Origin: an uncultured Peptoniphilus sp.
GTDB lineage: Bacteria; Bacillota; Clostridia; Tissierellales; Peptoniphilaceae
Assembly (NCBI GenBank): GCA_946999425.1
Contig: CAMQDG010000021.1
Coordinates: forward strand, 1-22,738
Direction: 5' to 3'
DNA length: 22,738 nucleotides
The translations under genes were made by a program, and so were the position numbers. Positions 1-7,333 of this stretch are shown piece by piece (position 1 is the stretch's first letter; each line of letters starts with the position of its first letter). The notes under the pieces were generated by a model. It was not told the DNA's origin and searched no databases. It worked only from the letters and a program-made list of their open reading frames with translations.

Positions 1-1383
1 GAGTGCTTTGATGAAGATGTTAAGTTAATTATTACTTGTGACAATGGAATTGCTGCAAAAGAGGCAGTTGATTATGCAAATTCTAAGAATATTCAAGTAA
101 TAGTTACAGATCATCATGAAATTCCTATTGATGAAAATTCTAATGAAATTTTACCTAATGCAGAAGCCGTTGTTGATCCTAAACAAAAAAATTGTACCTA
201 TCCTTTTAAAGATCTTTGTGGTGCTGGAGTTGTTTTTAAGCTCATATCATATTTATATAAATTAAAGGGAATTCCATGGGAAAAGGAAAGATATTTACTT
301 CAATTTGTTGCAATGGCAACTGTGTGCGATGTTATGCCCCTTATTGAAGAAAATAGAATTCTATTAAAATATGGGCTTCAAGTCATTAATTCTTCAGATA
401 ATTTGGGAATGAAGGAATTAATAAGAGCGTGCCAAATAAAAGATCCTATTGATGTTTATCATTTAGGTTTTATTTTAGGACCAAGTATTAATTCTGCAGG
501 AAGACTTACAGATGCATCTAAAGCTGTAGAGCTTTTTACTTGCAATGACTTTGAAAAAGCTATTGAAATAAGTAAAGAGTTAAGAGAATTAAATGTTAAG
601 AGACAAGAGTTAACAGATGATGGTTTTAAGGAGCTTGATAATTTTATTTTAAATCATGAGATGGACAAAAAATTTCCGATCTTAGTTCTTCTTTCTGAAG
701 ATTTAAATGAATCTGTGGCAGGAATTGTGGCAGGTCGGTTAAAGGAAAAGTATAAAAGGCCTGTTATTGTTTTATCCGGCAAGGAAACTTTAAAGGGTTC
801 AGGTAGAAGTATAGAAGAATACAATATGTTTGAAAAAATTTCTCATGAAAAATATTTATTGGAAAAATTTGGCGGACATAAAATGGCTGCTGGAATGTCT
901 TTAAAGAGAGAAAATTTAGTGGAATTTATTAAAAATTTAAATAATAATTCTGATTTAAAAAAAGAGGATTTCTCTTCTAAATACTATATAGATGTTCAAG
1001 CTAAGATTAAAGATTTAAACATGGATCTTGCTGAGAACATAAATGCCTTAAAACCCTTTGGTAATGGAAATGAAGCACCGGTTTTAGGTTTTAAAAGTGT
1101 TATAATAGATAAAATAAAGATACTTGGAAAGAATCAAAATGTACTAAAATTAAGCTTACTTCAAGACGAAAATATGATAGATGCCATTTATTTCAGTGAC
1201 TTTATAAGTTTTAAAGAAAAATTAAAGGAGGGATATGATCCTTCCATATTGGATGAATTATTGCTTGGAAAAAGAAAAATATTTGTTGATTTAATAGGGA
1301 GTCTTGATATTAACGAGTTTAATGGAAATAAATATTTGCAAGTAAAAATAAAAAGCATTAGGGCCGGGAGGAAACAATGTTAG
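1..1383 (+). CDS. recJ: Single-stranded-DNA-specific exonuclease RecJ (5' end cut by window)
   Basis: RecJ is the 5'-3' single-strand DNA exonuclease of recombination and of base-excision and mismatch repair. The reading frame is open from base 1, so the gene begins upstream; about 460 residues are visible. In order they show CDNGIA and TDHHE (bases 100-120, the DHH-phosphoesterase metal-binding motif), LCGAG, CDVMPL, and GGHKMAAGMS near 870-900, which is the DHHA1-domain GGH motif. A beta-rich OB-like C-terminal part follows. All expected C-terminal elements are present and no frame break is seen. The stop lies inside the start of relA (7-bp overlap), so the two are probably translationally coupled. 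In many Firmicutes recJ is followed by apt and then relA; here apt is absent. The ATG at 313 is internal, since conserved DHH motifs lie upstream of it. Confidence 0.96.
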   Translation, partial: ECFDEDVKLIITCDNGIAAKEAVDYANSKNIQVIVTDHHEIPIDENSNEILPNAEAVVDPKQKNCTYPFKDLCGAGVVFKLISYLYKLKGIPWEKERYLLQFVAMATVCDVMPLIEENRILLKYGLQVINSSDNLGMKELIRACQIKDPIDVYHLGFILGPSINSAGRLTDASKAVELFTCNDFEKAIEISKELRELNVKRQELTDDGFKELDNFILNHEMDKKFPILVLLSEDLNESVAGIVAGRLKEKYKRPVIVLSGKETLKGSGRSIEEYNMFEKISHEKYLLEKFGGHKMAAGMSLKRENLVEFIKNLNNNSDLKKEDFSSKYYIDVQAKIKDLNMDLAENINALKPFGNGNEAPVLGFKSVIIDKIKILGKNQNVLKLSLLQDENMIDAIYFSDFISFKEKLKEGYDPSILDELLLGKRKIFVDLIGSLDINEFNGNKYLQVKIKSIRAGRKQC

Positions 1384-3515
1384 AGGTATTAATTAATAAA
1401 ATAAAAGAATATAATCCAAATGCGGATTTTAATTTAATAACAAAGGCCTTTAACATGGCTGAATTTCATCATAAAGGCCAAAAGAGAAATTCTGGAGAAG
1501 ATTATATTATCCATCCCTTAAATGTTGCTCTTATTTTGGCAGATATGAATATGGATACTCAAACTATTATTGCAGGGCTTTTACATGACACCATAGAAGA
1601 TACCGATGTAACTTTTGAGGATATTAAAAATGATTTCGGTGAAGAAATAGCAAATCTTGTGGATGGTGTTACAAAACTTAAAAAATTAAATTATAAGACC
1701 AAAAGAGAAAATCAAGCTGAAAATATTAGAAAAATGGTTCTTGCCATGGCTAAGGATATTCGTGTAATAATTGTAAAACTTGCAGATAGAACGCATAACA
1801 TGAGAACTCTTGAGTATATGACTGAAGAAAAGAAGCATGAAAAGGCTCTTGAAACTATAGAAATTTATGCTCCTATTGCAGACAGATTAGGTATGAGCAG
1901 GGTTAAATGGGAGCTGGAAGATTTATCTTTAAGATATTTAGATCCGGACAATTATTATAAATTAGTTGATATGGTCAATAAGAGAAGAAATGAAAGAGAA
2001 GACCTTATAAACAAGCTTATTGAAGAAATAAGTAAATCAATAAAAGCAATAGGTATAAAGGCTGATATTCATGGAAGACCTAAAAATTTTTATTCTATTT
2101 ATAAAAAAATGATAATTAAGAAAAAAGCCTTTGACGAAATATATGACCTATCTGCGGTTAGAGTTTTAGTCAATGATATAAAGGATTGCTATGGAGTTTT
2201 AGGAGCCGTCCACACTTTATATAAGCCTATACCGGGCAGATTTAAAGACTACATTGCCATGCCCAAATTAAATAAGTATCAATCACTTCATACAACTGTA
2301 ATTGATGACAATGGAGAAACTTTTGAAGTACAAATTAGAACTTATGAAATGCATCAAACGGCTGAATATGGTATTGCAGCTCACTGGAAATATAAATCAG
2401 GTACAAATAAATCTACATCTTTTGATGAAAATTTAACTTGGCTAAGACAGCTATTGGAATGGCAAAAGGATGTTAATGATCCGGATGATTTCATGGAAAC
2501 ATTAAAAATTGATTTTTTTGCTGATGAAGTATTTGTGTTTACTCCAAGAGGAGATGTTATAAATCTTCCGGAAGGCTCAACTCCAATAGACTTTGCTTAT
2601 AGAATTCACTCTGATGTGGGAAATACCTGTGTAGGAGCAAAGGTTAATGGAAGGATAGTTCCCCTAACTTATAAACTTACAAGCGGAAATATTGTTGATG
2701 TAATAACAAATCCAAATTCAGGTCCTTCCATGGATTGGATGAATATTGTAAAAAGTCCTCAAGCAAGAAAAAAAATAGGTCAATATTTTAAGATAAAGGA
2801 TAGAGATAAAAACATTGAAAGAGGAAGAGACATGATTGAAAAAGAATCAAAACGTCTTGGATATCGAGTGAATGAATTTATGAAAGATGAAGCTCTTGAA
2901 GAAGTAAGATCTAAATTCAATGTTTTAACTCTTGATGATATATATGCAGCGGTTGGATTTGGTTCAATAACTGTAAAACAAGTAACTGCAAAGCTTGTAG
3001 ATATATATAAGAGAAATCATAAAGATGATATAGATGAAGTTTTTCCTAAACAACAAAATGAAAGACGTGAATCAAAAGGCGGAATAGTTGTTGACGGCTT
3101 AGATGATGTTAAAGTTCGTTTTGCAAAATGTTGTAATCCTGTTCCTGGCGATAAAATTATAGGCTATGTAACAATTGGAAGAGGGGTTTCCGTTCATAGA
3201 GCTGATTGTACAAATTTAAAAGATATAGAGAAAAATAGAATAATAGAAGTTTCATGGAGTAGCAATGAAAGTGGAAGATATGCTGCTGAAATTGAAGCTC
3301 AGGCAATGGACAAACCAAATGTTATTGCAGATATTGCAGGAAGGATAAATGATTCTAAACTCGTTTTGAATTCTTTAAATGCAAGGACAGGAAAAGACGG
3401 AGATTTAATTGTAGATATAAGAGTTGAAATAAAATCTATAGCAGATCTTGAAAAACTTATGGATAAGTTAAAAAGAATAAAGCATGTATTTGATGTATAT
3501 AGAGTAAAGGCGTGA
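1377..3515 (+). CDS. relA: Bifunctional (p)ppGpp synthetase/hydrolase, RelA/SpoT (Rel) family
   Basis: This long Rel protein (712 aa) makes and degrades the stringent-response alarmone (p)ppGpp. The N-terminal HD hydrolase domain shows HHKGQKR and LLHDTIEDTD (residues about 30-75). The synthetase domain shows RPKNFYSIYKKM, YDLSAVRVLV, NKYQSLHTT and EYGIAAHWKYK. RFKD in the synthetase domain is the charge pattern of bifunctional Rel enzymes rather than the ExDD of monofunctional RelA, and the intact HD motif agrees. A TGS domain (VFVFTPRGDVINLPEGST), a CCNPVPGD/HRADC zinc-finger-like region and a C-terminal ACT domain follow. GGGAGG lies seven bases before the ATG. The start overlaps recJ by 7 bp and dtd follows 4 bp after the stop, so this is an internal operon gene. 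Confidence 0.97.
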   Translation: MLEVLINKIKEYNPNADFNLITKAFNMAEFHHKGQKRNSGEDYIIHPLNVALILADMNMDTQTIIAGLLHDTIEDTDVTFEDIKNDFGEEIANLVDGVTKLKKLNYKTKRENQAENIRKMVLAMAKDIRVIIVKLADRTHNMRTLEYMTEEKKHEKALETIEIYAPIADRLGMSRVKWELEDLSLRYLDPDNYYKLVDMVNKRRNEREDLINKLIEEISKSIKAIGIKADIHGRPKNFYSIYKKMIIKKKAFDEIYDLSAVRVLVNDIKDCYGVLGAVHTLYKPIPGRFKDYIAMPKLNKYQSLHTTVIDDNGETFEVQIRTYEMHQTAEYGIAAHWKYKSGTNKSTSFDENLTWLRQLLEWQKDVNDPDDFMETLKIDFFADEVFVFTPRGDVINLPEGSTPIDFAYRIHSDVGNTCVGAKVNGRIVPLTYKLTSGNIVDVITNPNSGPSMDWMNIVKSPQARKKIGQYFKIKDRDKNIERGRDMIEKESKRLGYRVNEFMKDEALEEVRSKFNVLTLDDIYAAVGFGSITVKQVTAKLVDIYKRNHKDDIDEVFPKQQNERRESKGGIVVDGLDDVKVRFAKCCNPVPGDKIIGYVTIGRGVSVHRADCTNLKDIEKNRIIEVSWSSNESGRYAAEIEAQAMDKPNVIADIAGRINDSKLVLNSLNARTGKDGDLIVDIRVEIKSIADLEKLMDKLKRIKHVFDVYRVKA

Positions 3516-3519
3516 TAAT

Positions 3520-3969
3520 TTGAGAGCGGTTGTTCAAAGAGTAAAATCTGCAAAAGTTGAAGTGGATGGTAATTTAATAGGAAAAATTGATCAAGGAATT
3601 TTACTTTTGCTCGGAATAAAAGATGGCGACAAGGAAGAAGACCTAAGCTATATTTTAAGAAAGGTTACGGGACTTAGAATTTTTGATGATGAAAATGGAG
3701 TTATGAATAAATCAATCATTGATACAAAAAGTCAACTTTTAGTTGTAAGTCAATTTACCCTATATGGAGATGCGAGAAAGGGAAATAGACCCAGCTATCA
3801 AAACGCAGCAGGTTTTGAAGATGGGAAATACTATTATAAAAAATTTATTGAAGAAGCAAAAAATAAAAATATTTATACCCAAGAGGGAGAATATGGAGCT
3901 GACATGAAAGTCACTTTAATAAATGATGGTCCTGTTACAATTTTGCTTGATTCTGAAAAAACATTTTGA
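3520..3969 (+). CDS. dtd: D-aminoacyl-tRNA deacylase Dtd
   Basis: Dtd removes D-amino acids (and glycine from tRNA-Ala) mischarged onto tRNA, acting in the cytoplasm as a dimer. The 149-aa length is typical. Both family signatures are present: SQFTLYGD (residues about 78-85) and the NDGPVT gate near the C terminus (the Gly-cisPro motif region), with RAVVQRV at the N terminus. The start is TTG: the frame reads TTG-AGA-GCG immediately after the relA stop, and AAAGG at 3506-3510 is a reasonable ribosome binding site. The relA-dtd order is conserved in Firmicutes. The stop is followed seven bases later by the next start, whose SD (GAGG) overlaps the stop, so translation is probably coupled. Confidence 0.95.
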   Translation: MRAVVQRVKSAKVEVDGNLIGKIDQGILLLLGIKDGDKEEDLSYILRKVTGLRIFDDENGVMNKSIIDTKSQLLVVSQFTLYGDARKGNRPSYQNAAGFEDGKYYYKKFIEEAKNKNIYTQEGEYGADMKVTLINDGPVTILLDSEKTF

Positions 3970-3976
3970 GGTAAAA

Positions 3977-4606
3977 ATGAAAGTAATACAAATGGAACTT
4001 GGGAATTTTGCTACAAATACTTACATTGTTTGTGATGAAGATTTAAATGCCGTAATAATAGATCCGGCAGCTGAAGCAAAAAAAATAATTTCCACAATAG
4101 AAAAAAATAATTTAAAACCGAAATTTGTAATTTTGACCCATGGTCATCCAGATCATGTAGGCGCTTTATATGAATTGAAGGAAAAATATAATTTAAAAGT
4201 CTATATTAATGAAAAAGACCAAGAAATGCTCCAAACAAACTCAACTTATTTCGGACCTATGTTGGGACTTGATATAAGGGATGTAAAAGGAGATTTTTAT
4301 TTAAAAGATGGGCAAGAACTATCTTTAGGAGATTTGAAGTTTAAAATAATTGAAACTCCAGGCCATACAAAAGGAGGAGTTTGCATTTTAATTGAAAATA
4401 TTCTCTTTTCAGGAGATACTCTATTTTTAGGCTCTATGGGAAGGACTGATTTTCCAGGAGGAGATGAAAAAGAAATTTTTTCTTCTTTGAAAAAACTTAT
4501 GCAGCTTCCTGACGAAACAATAGTTTTGCCGGGACATGGTCCTAAAACTACAATAGGATATGAAAGAAAATATAATCCTTATGTGAGAATGGCAAATAAT
4601 TATTAA
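3977..4606 (+). CDS. MBL-fold metallohydrolase, glyoxalase II-like
   Basis: This is a 210-aa single-domain metallo-beta-lactamase-fold hydrolase of the hydroxyacylglutathione-hydrolase-like (GloB2/YqgX) type. Metal ligands are all visible: THGHPDH (HxHxDH), ETPGH, FSGDTLF and LPGHGP, in the usual order and spacing. The true substrate of these short bacterial enzymes is generally unproven; thioester hydrolysis is only the family suggestion. The frame is open upstream to 3923, but I place the start at ATG 3977: GAGG at 3968-3971 sits at proper distance, and MKVIQMELGNFATNTYIV matches the usual N terminus of the family. It ends the recJ-relA-dtd cluster and is followed by a strong terminator. 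Confidence 0.9.
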   Translation: MKVIQMELGNFATNTYIVCDEDLNAVIIDPAAEAKKIISTIEKNNLKPKFVILTHGHPDHVGALYELKEKYNLKVYINEKDQEMLQTNSTYFGPMLGLDIRDVKGDFYLKDGQELSLGDLKFKIIETPGHTKGGVCILIENILFSGDTLFLGSMGRTDFPGGDEKEIFSSLKKLMQLPDETIVLPGHGPKTTIGYERKYNPYVRMANNY

Positions 4607-4623
4607 TATTAAATTTTTAAATT

Positions 4624-4662
4624 AAAAGCTCTTTACTATTTAAACTGTAAAGAGCTTTTTTT
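4624..4662. terminator. Bidirectional Rho-independent terminator between convergent genes
   Basis: A 13-bp perfect stem (AAAAGCTCTTTAC with GTAAAGAGCTTTT) closes a 10-base loop. A T run follows on the plus strand, and a shorter T run follows the stem when read on the minus strand. It separates the plus-strand relA cluster from the convergent phosphorylase gene and can serve both. Confidence 0.92.
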
Positions 4663-4668
4663 CATGTT

Positions 4669-5415
4669 TTAAATTAGCTTAGCCTTTGATTTTATTTTTA
4701 ATATTTCAGGACTTTCAAAAGTTTTTAAAATTGTATCAAGTAATTTTTTCTTGTCGAAATTAACGGACTTAATTTCTTCTTCACTAATTTCTCCTCCTAC
4801 ACCTGTGCAGAAATTAGTTACAAAACTTAAGCAGGAATAGACAATTTGTCTTTCATTTGCAAGAAGAACTTCAGGAACATTTGTCATACCACAAACGTGG
4901 CAATCTAAATATTGATACATTTTTATTTCAGTTTTTGTTTCAAATCTTGGACCTTCAGTACAAACATAAACGCCTTTTCCATTTATCTTGCAATTATTTT
5001 CTTTTGCAACTTTTATAAATAAATCATTTAATTCTTCATTATAAGGTTCGCTAACTTCTAAGTGTTCTACAATTCCGTCATCACCGTCAAAAAAAGTTGT
5101 AATTCTATTTTTTGTAAAATCTAAAAAATCATTGTTTAAAATCAAACTTCCCGGTGGCAAATCTTTTTTTACACTGCCAACAGCACAAATACCAAAAATA
5201 TATTGAACTCCCAAATCTTTCATGGCTTGAATATTTGCACGATAATTTATTTTGTGAGGGGGAACGCTATGACCTTTTCCGTGTCTTTGCATTATAACAA
5301 CATCACCCTTAATTGCTCCCTCTGCTTGTCCATATGCAGTTTCAAATATCTTTTTTTCAAAACCGTCTAAAATATTGTCATAGCCGGTACCTGCAATAAT
5401 TCCAAATTTTGTCAT
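4669..5415 (-). CDS. MTAP/MTIP-family nucleoside phosphorylase (6-oxopurine type likely)
   Basis: This 248-aa purine nucleoside phosphorylase belongs to family 2 (MTAP/PNP). Motifs visible are GIIAGTGYD at the N terminus (phosphate loop), RHGKGHSVPPHKINYRAN, GICAVGSV, EGPRFETKTEIKMY and CGMTNVPEVLLANE. These enzymes split methylthioadenosine, methylthioinosine or inosine/guanosine by phosphate. Two features point away from adenine specificity. First, PPHKxNYRAN resembles methylthioinosine phosphorylases, where human MTAP has MPSKVNYQAN. Second, the base-pocket segment reads VTNFC, with Asn where MTAP has Asp. Asn is the PNP/MTIP choice for 6-oxopurines. The precise substrate is inference. AAAGGAA precedes the ATG. 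It is divergent from the MtnA-like gene, which suggests a shared salvage role. Confidence 0.85.
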   Translation of the reverse strand: MTKFGIIAGTGYDNILDGFEKKIFETAYGQAEGAIKGDVVIMQRHGKGHSVPPHKINYRANIQAMKDLGVQYIFGICAVGSVKKDLPPGSLILNNDFLDFTKNRITTFFDGDDGIVEHLEVSEPYNEELNDLFIKVAKENNCKINGKGVYVCTEGPRFETKTEIKMYQYLDCHVCGMTNVPEVLLANERQIVYSCLSFVTNFCTGVGGEISEEEIKSVNFDKKKLLDTILKTFESPEILKIKSKAKLI

Positions 5416-5465
5416 AATAGATTCCTTTCTTTTTTAACATTATTTTAAATTTTATCTTATTTATA

Positions 5466-5474
5466 ATTTTATCA
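5466..5474 (-). promoter_or_regulatory. Possible promoter for the phosphorylase gene (extended -10)
   Basis: On the minus strand TGATAAAAT gives an extended -10 element about 50 bases before the start codon. A TTGTAA lies 19 bp upstream, a somewhat long spacing. The region is so AT-rich that other -10-like hexamers exist, so the choice is tentative. Confidence 0.4.
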
Positions 5475-5562
5475 TTAAATTTGTTTAATTTTACAAAATT
5501 TATAAGATTTTAAATTTTTTAAGCTTATATTTTTTAAATTTTTATTTGTAAAATTTTAAACA

Positions 5563-5571
5563 TGTTATACT
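5563..5571 (+). promoter_or_regulatory. Probable promoter for the MtnA-like gene (extended -10)
   Basis: TGTTATACT matches an extended -10 (TGnTATAMT) 39 bases before the ATG at 5611. No good -35 hexamer is visible at 16-18 bp, as is common with extended -10 promoters. The remaining 195-bp divergent intergenic region is almost pure A/T with no further recognisable element. Confidence 0.5.
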
Positions 5572-5610
5572 TATATTAAATTAAAATTATAAAAATTATA
5601 TGGAGGAATT

Positions 5611-6660
5611 ATGACAAGAATTGATGACGGTTTAGCTTTTATGCTGAAATTTGAAAATGTTGCATGGTATGAAAAAGGTCTTGTAAAAATTTTGGATAGA
5701 AGAATTTATCCAAGAGAAGTGAAATTTGTTGAATGTAAAAATTATATAGAAGTAAGAGATGCAATTAGAGCTATGGTTACTCAAAGTGCAGGTCCCTATA
5801 CTGCTGCCGGCATGGGTATGGCTCTTGCAGCTTATGAATGTTTAGATAAGACAAAAGAAGAAAGACTTAAATATCTACAAGAGGCTGCCGAAACTTTAGG
5901 ACATAGTAGACCTACTACTTCTCAAAGAATGGTAGAAGTGGGAAGAGGATGCATAGAAGCTGTAAAAGATAAACTTGATGCAGATAATCTTGATATTCTT
6001 ATTAGAGATTACACTGTAAAAGTAATGGAACAAAGATATCAAAGAATAGGTCAAGTAGCAAATTATTTGGTTGATATGTTTCCCGACAATGGTAAAGTTA
6101 TGACTCAATGTTTTGGAGAAACAATTATAGGTATGATGCTTAAAGAGTGCAGAAAAAGAAATAAAGAAATAAAACTTTTCGTGCCTGAAACAAGACCATT
6201 TTTACAAGGCGGAAGATTTACCGCAACTTGCTGTGCTCAAATGGGCTTTGATACAACTGTTATCACAGACAATATGGTTGCTGTAACAATGAAAGAAAAG
6301 AAAATTGATGTATTTACTTCTGCAGCAGATACAATTACAAGAGATGGTTCTGTAATAAATAAAATTGGGACTTTCCAAATGGCTATTGTTGCAAAATATT
6401 TAGGGATTCCATATTTTGTTACAGGAATACCTGATAGCGCAAAAAGTGCAGGAGAAATAAAAATCGAACAAAGAGATCCAGAAGAAGTTTTAATGGCAAA
6501 TGGAATTAGACATACTATTCCTGAAGTAAAGGGCTATTATCCTGCTTTTGATATTACTCCAGCTCATCTTGTAAGTGGAGTTGTTACAGATAAAGGAATT
6601 TTTTCTCCTTATGATTTAGATAGATATAAAAGCGACAGTTATTATTCTTTTGCGGTATAA
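5611..6660 (+). CDS. MtnA-like sugar-1-phosphate isomerase (eIF-2B alpha/MtnA family), divergent
   Basis: The 349-aa protein aligns along its length with S-methyl-5-thioribose-1-phosphate isomerase, which turns methylthioribose-1-phosphate into the ribulose form in methionine salvage. Shared features are SRPTTSQ, VMTQC (putative catalytic Cys), ETRPFLQGGR, ITDNMVAVTMKEKKID, AADTITRDGSVINKIGT (putative catalytic Asp and the NK pair), EQRDPEEV and PAFDITP. The N-terminal RGAPAIG loop of MtnA, whose Arg contacts substrate, is replaced by QSAGPYTAAG, and MtnA's THCNTG-like segment is QCFGET. The fold and chemistry are likely kept, but the substrate may differ (for example 5-deoxyribose- or ribose-1-phosphate). 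GGAGG lies 6 bases before the ATG. It is divergent from the phosphorylase that would produce such sugar-1-phosphates. No mtnK, aldolase or other mtn gene is adjacent. Confidence 0.8.
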   Translation: MTRIDDGLAFMLKFENVAWYEKGLVKILDRRIYPREVKFVECKNYIEVRDAIRAMVTQSAGPYTAAGMGMALAAYECLDKTKEERLKYLQEAAETLGHSRPTTSQRMVEVGRGCIEAVKDKLDADNLDILIRDYTVKVMEQRYQRIGQVANYLVDMFPDNGKVMTQCFGETIIGMMLKECRKRNKEIKLFVPETRPFLQGGRFTATCCAQMGFDTTVITDNMVAVTMKEKKIDVFTSAADTITRDGSVINKIGTFQMAIVAKYLGIPYFVTGIPDSAKSAGEIKIEQRDPEEVLMANGIRHTIPEVKGYYPAFDITPAHLVSGVVTDKGIFSPYDLDRYKSDSYYSFAV

Positions 6661-6662
6661 AA

Positions 6663-7226
6663 ATGGAAAATTTAAATAATGATATAAATTTTATTCTTGA
6701 GATTGACAAGATGAAAAGAGTAAAAAGGCAATCTTTAAATTTAGATAAGGTAACCTTTGAAGATGATGCTCAACACTCTTTTCATGTGGCATTGGCAGCT
6801 TTAACATTAAAAGATTATGCTGATAGGGAAATAGATATTAATAAAGTTGTGAAGATGCTTCTTGTTCATGATTTAGTAGAAATTTATGCAGGAGATACTT
6901 TTGCCTATGATACTGAAGGATACAAGGATAAGTATGAAAGAGAAATGAAAGCTGCAAACAAAATTTTTTCTTTACCTTCAAATGGCAAATATTTAAAAAG
7001 TTTATTTTTGGAATTTGATAAATGTGAAACTGATGAAGCTCTTTTTGCAAATACTGTTGACAGATTAGAGCCTATAATGCTTAATTATTTTGGGGGCGGA
7101 GGCTCATGGAAAAGGCATAATATAAAAAAAGAACAGGTTTATAAGAGAATTGAAATTGCGAAAAGAATTTCAAAAAAATTATATCAATATGGGATTTCCA
7201 TAATAGATGATTATTTTGACATATAA
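6663..7226 (+). CDS. HD-domain phosphohydrolase, YfbR/HDDC2-like (5'-deoxynucleotidase-like)
   Basis: This 187-aa protein carries a complete HD set: AQHSFHVA (His), LLVHDLVEIYAGDTFAYD (HD followed by the E...GD pair), and ETDEALFANTVDRLEP (late Asp). This arrangement is that of the HD_3 family, which includes E. coli YfbR 5'-deoxynucleotidase and HDDC2. Hydrolysis of nucleoside monophosphates is the family-based expectation; the substrate is not shown. It starts two bases after the preceding stop with no good SD, so translation probably depends on coupling. The pairing with phosphorylase and isomerase genes fits a path from nucleotide to nucleoside to sugar-1-phosphate to ketose phosphate. 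A terminator follows. Confidence 0.82.
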   Translation: MENLNNDINFILEIDKMKRVKRQSLNLDKVTFEDDAQHSFHVALAALTLKDYADREIDINKVVKMLLVHDLVEIYAGDTFAYDTEGYKDKYEREMKAANKIFSLPSNGKYLKSLFLEFDKCETDEALFANTVDRLEPIMLNYFGGGGSWKRHNIKKEQVYKRIEIAKRISKKLYQYGISIIDDYFDI

Positions 7227-7257
7227 GCTGATAAAAAATGAAAAAAATTAATTAATT

Positions 7258-7287
7258 AATAAACGTCTTAGGACGTTTATTTTTTTT
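7258..7287 (+). terminator. Rho-independent terminator after the HD gene
   Basis: The 10-bp stem AATAAACGTC/GACGTTTATT closes a TTAG loop and is followed by six T. It ends the MtnA-like/HD transcript. Confidence 0.9.
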
Positions 7288-7301
7288 ATTTATTATAGCT
7301 A

Positions 7302-7310
7302 TGGTATAAT
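7302..7310 (+). promoter_or_regulatory. Promoter of the miaB-mutS-mutL-miaA operon
   Basis: TGGTATAAT is an extended -10 with a perfect TATAAT hexamer, 23 bases before the miaB ATG. It lies directly after the preceding terminator, so the -35 position falls in that terminator's T run. It is the only convincing promoter before the seven-gene operon. Confidence 0.75.
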
Positions 7311-7333
7311 TAAGTATTGAATGTGAGGTTTTA

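Noticed and set aside
3923..3976. N-terminal extension of the MBL-fold protein
   Set aside because: It lies within dtd in another frame, has no SD, and the family N terminus and GAGG support ATG 3977.
5416..5610. Small RNA or origin-like element in the AT-rich divergent region
   Set aside because: No DnaA-box series, no stable stem and no terminator; only promoter-like hexamers are visible.
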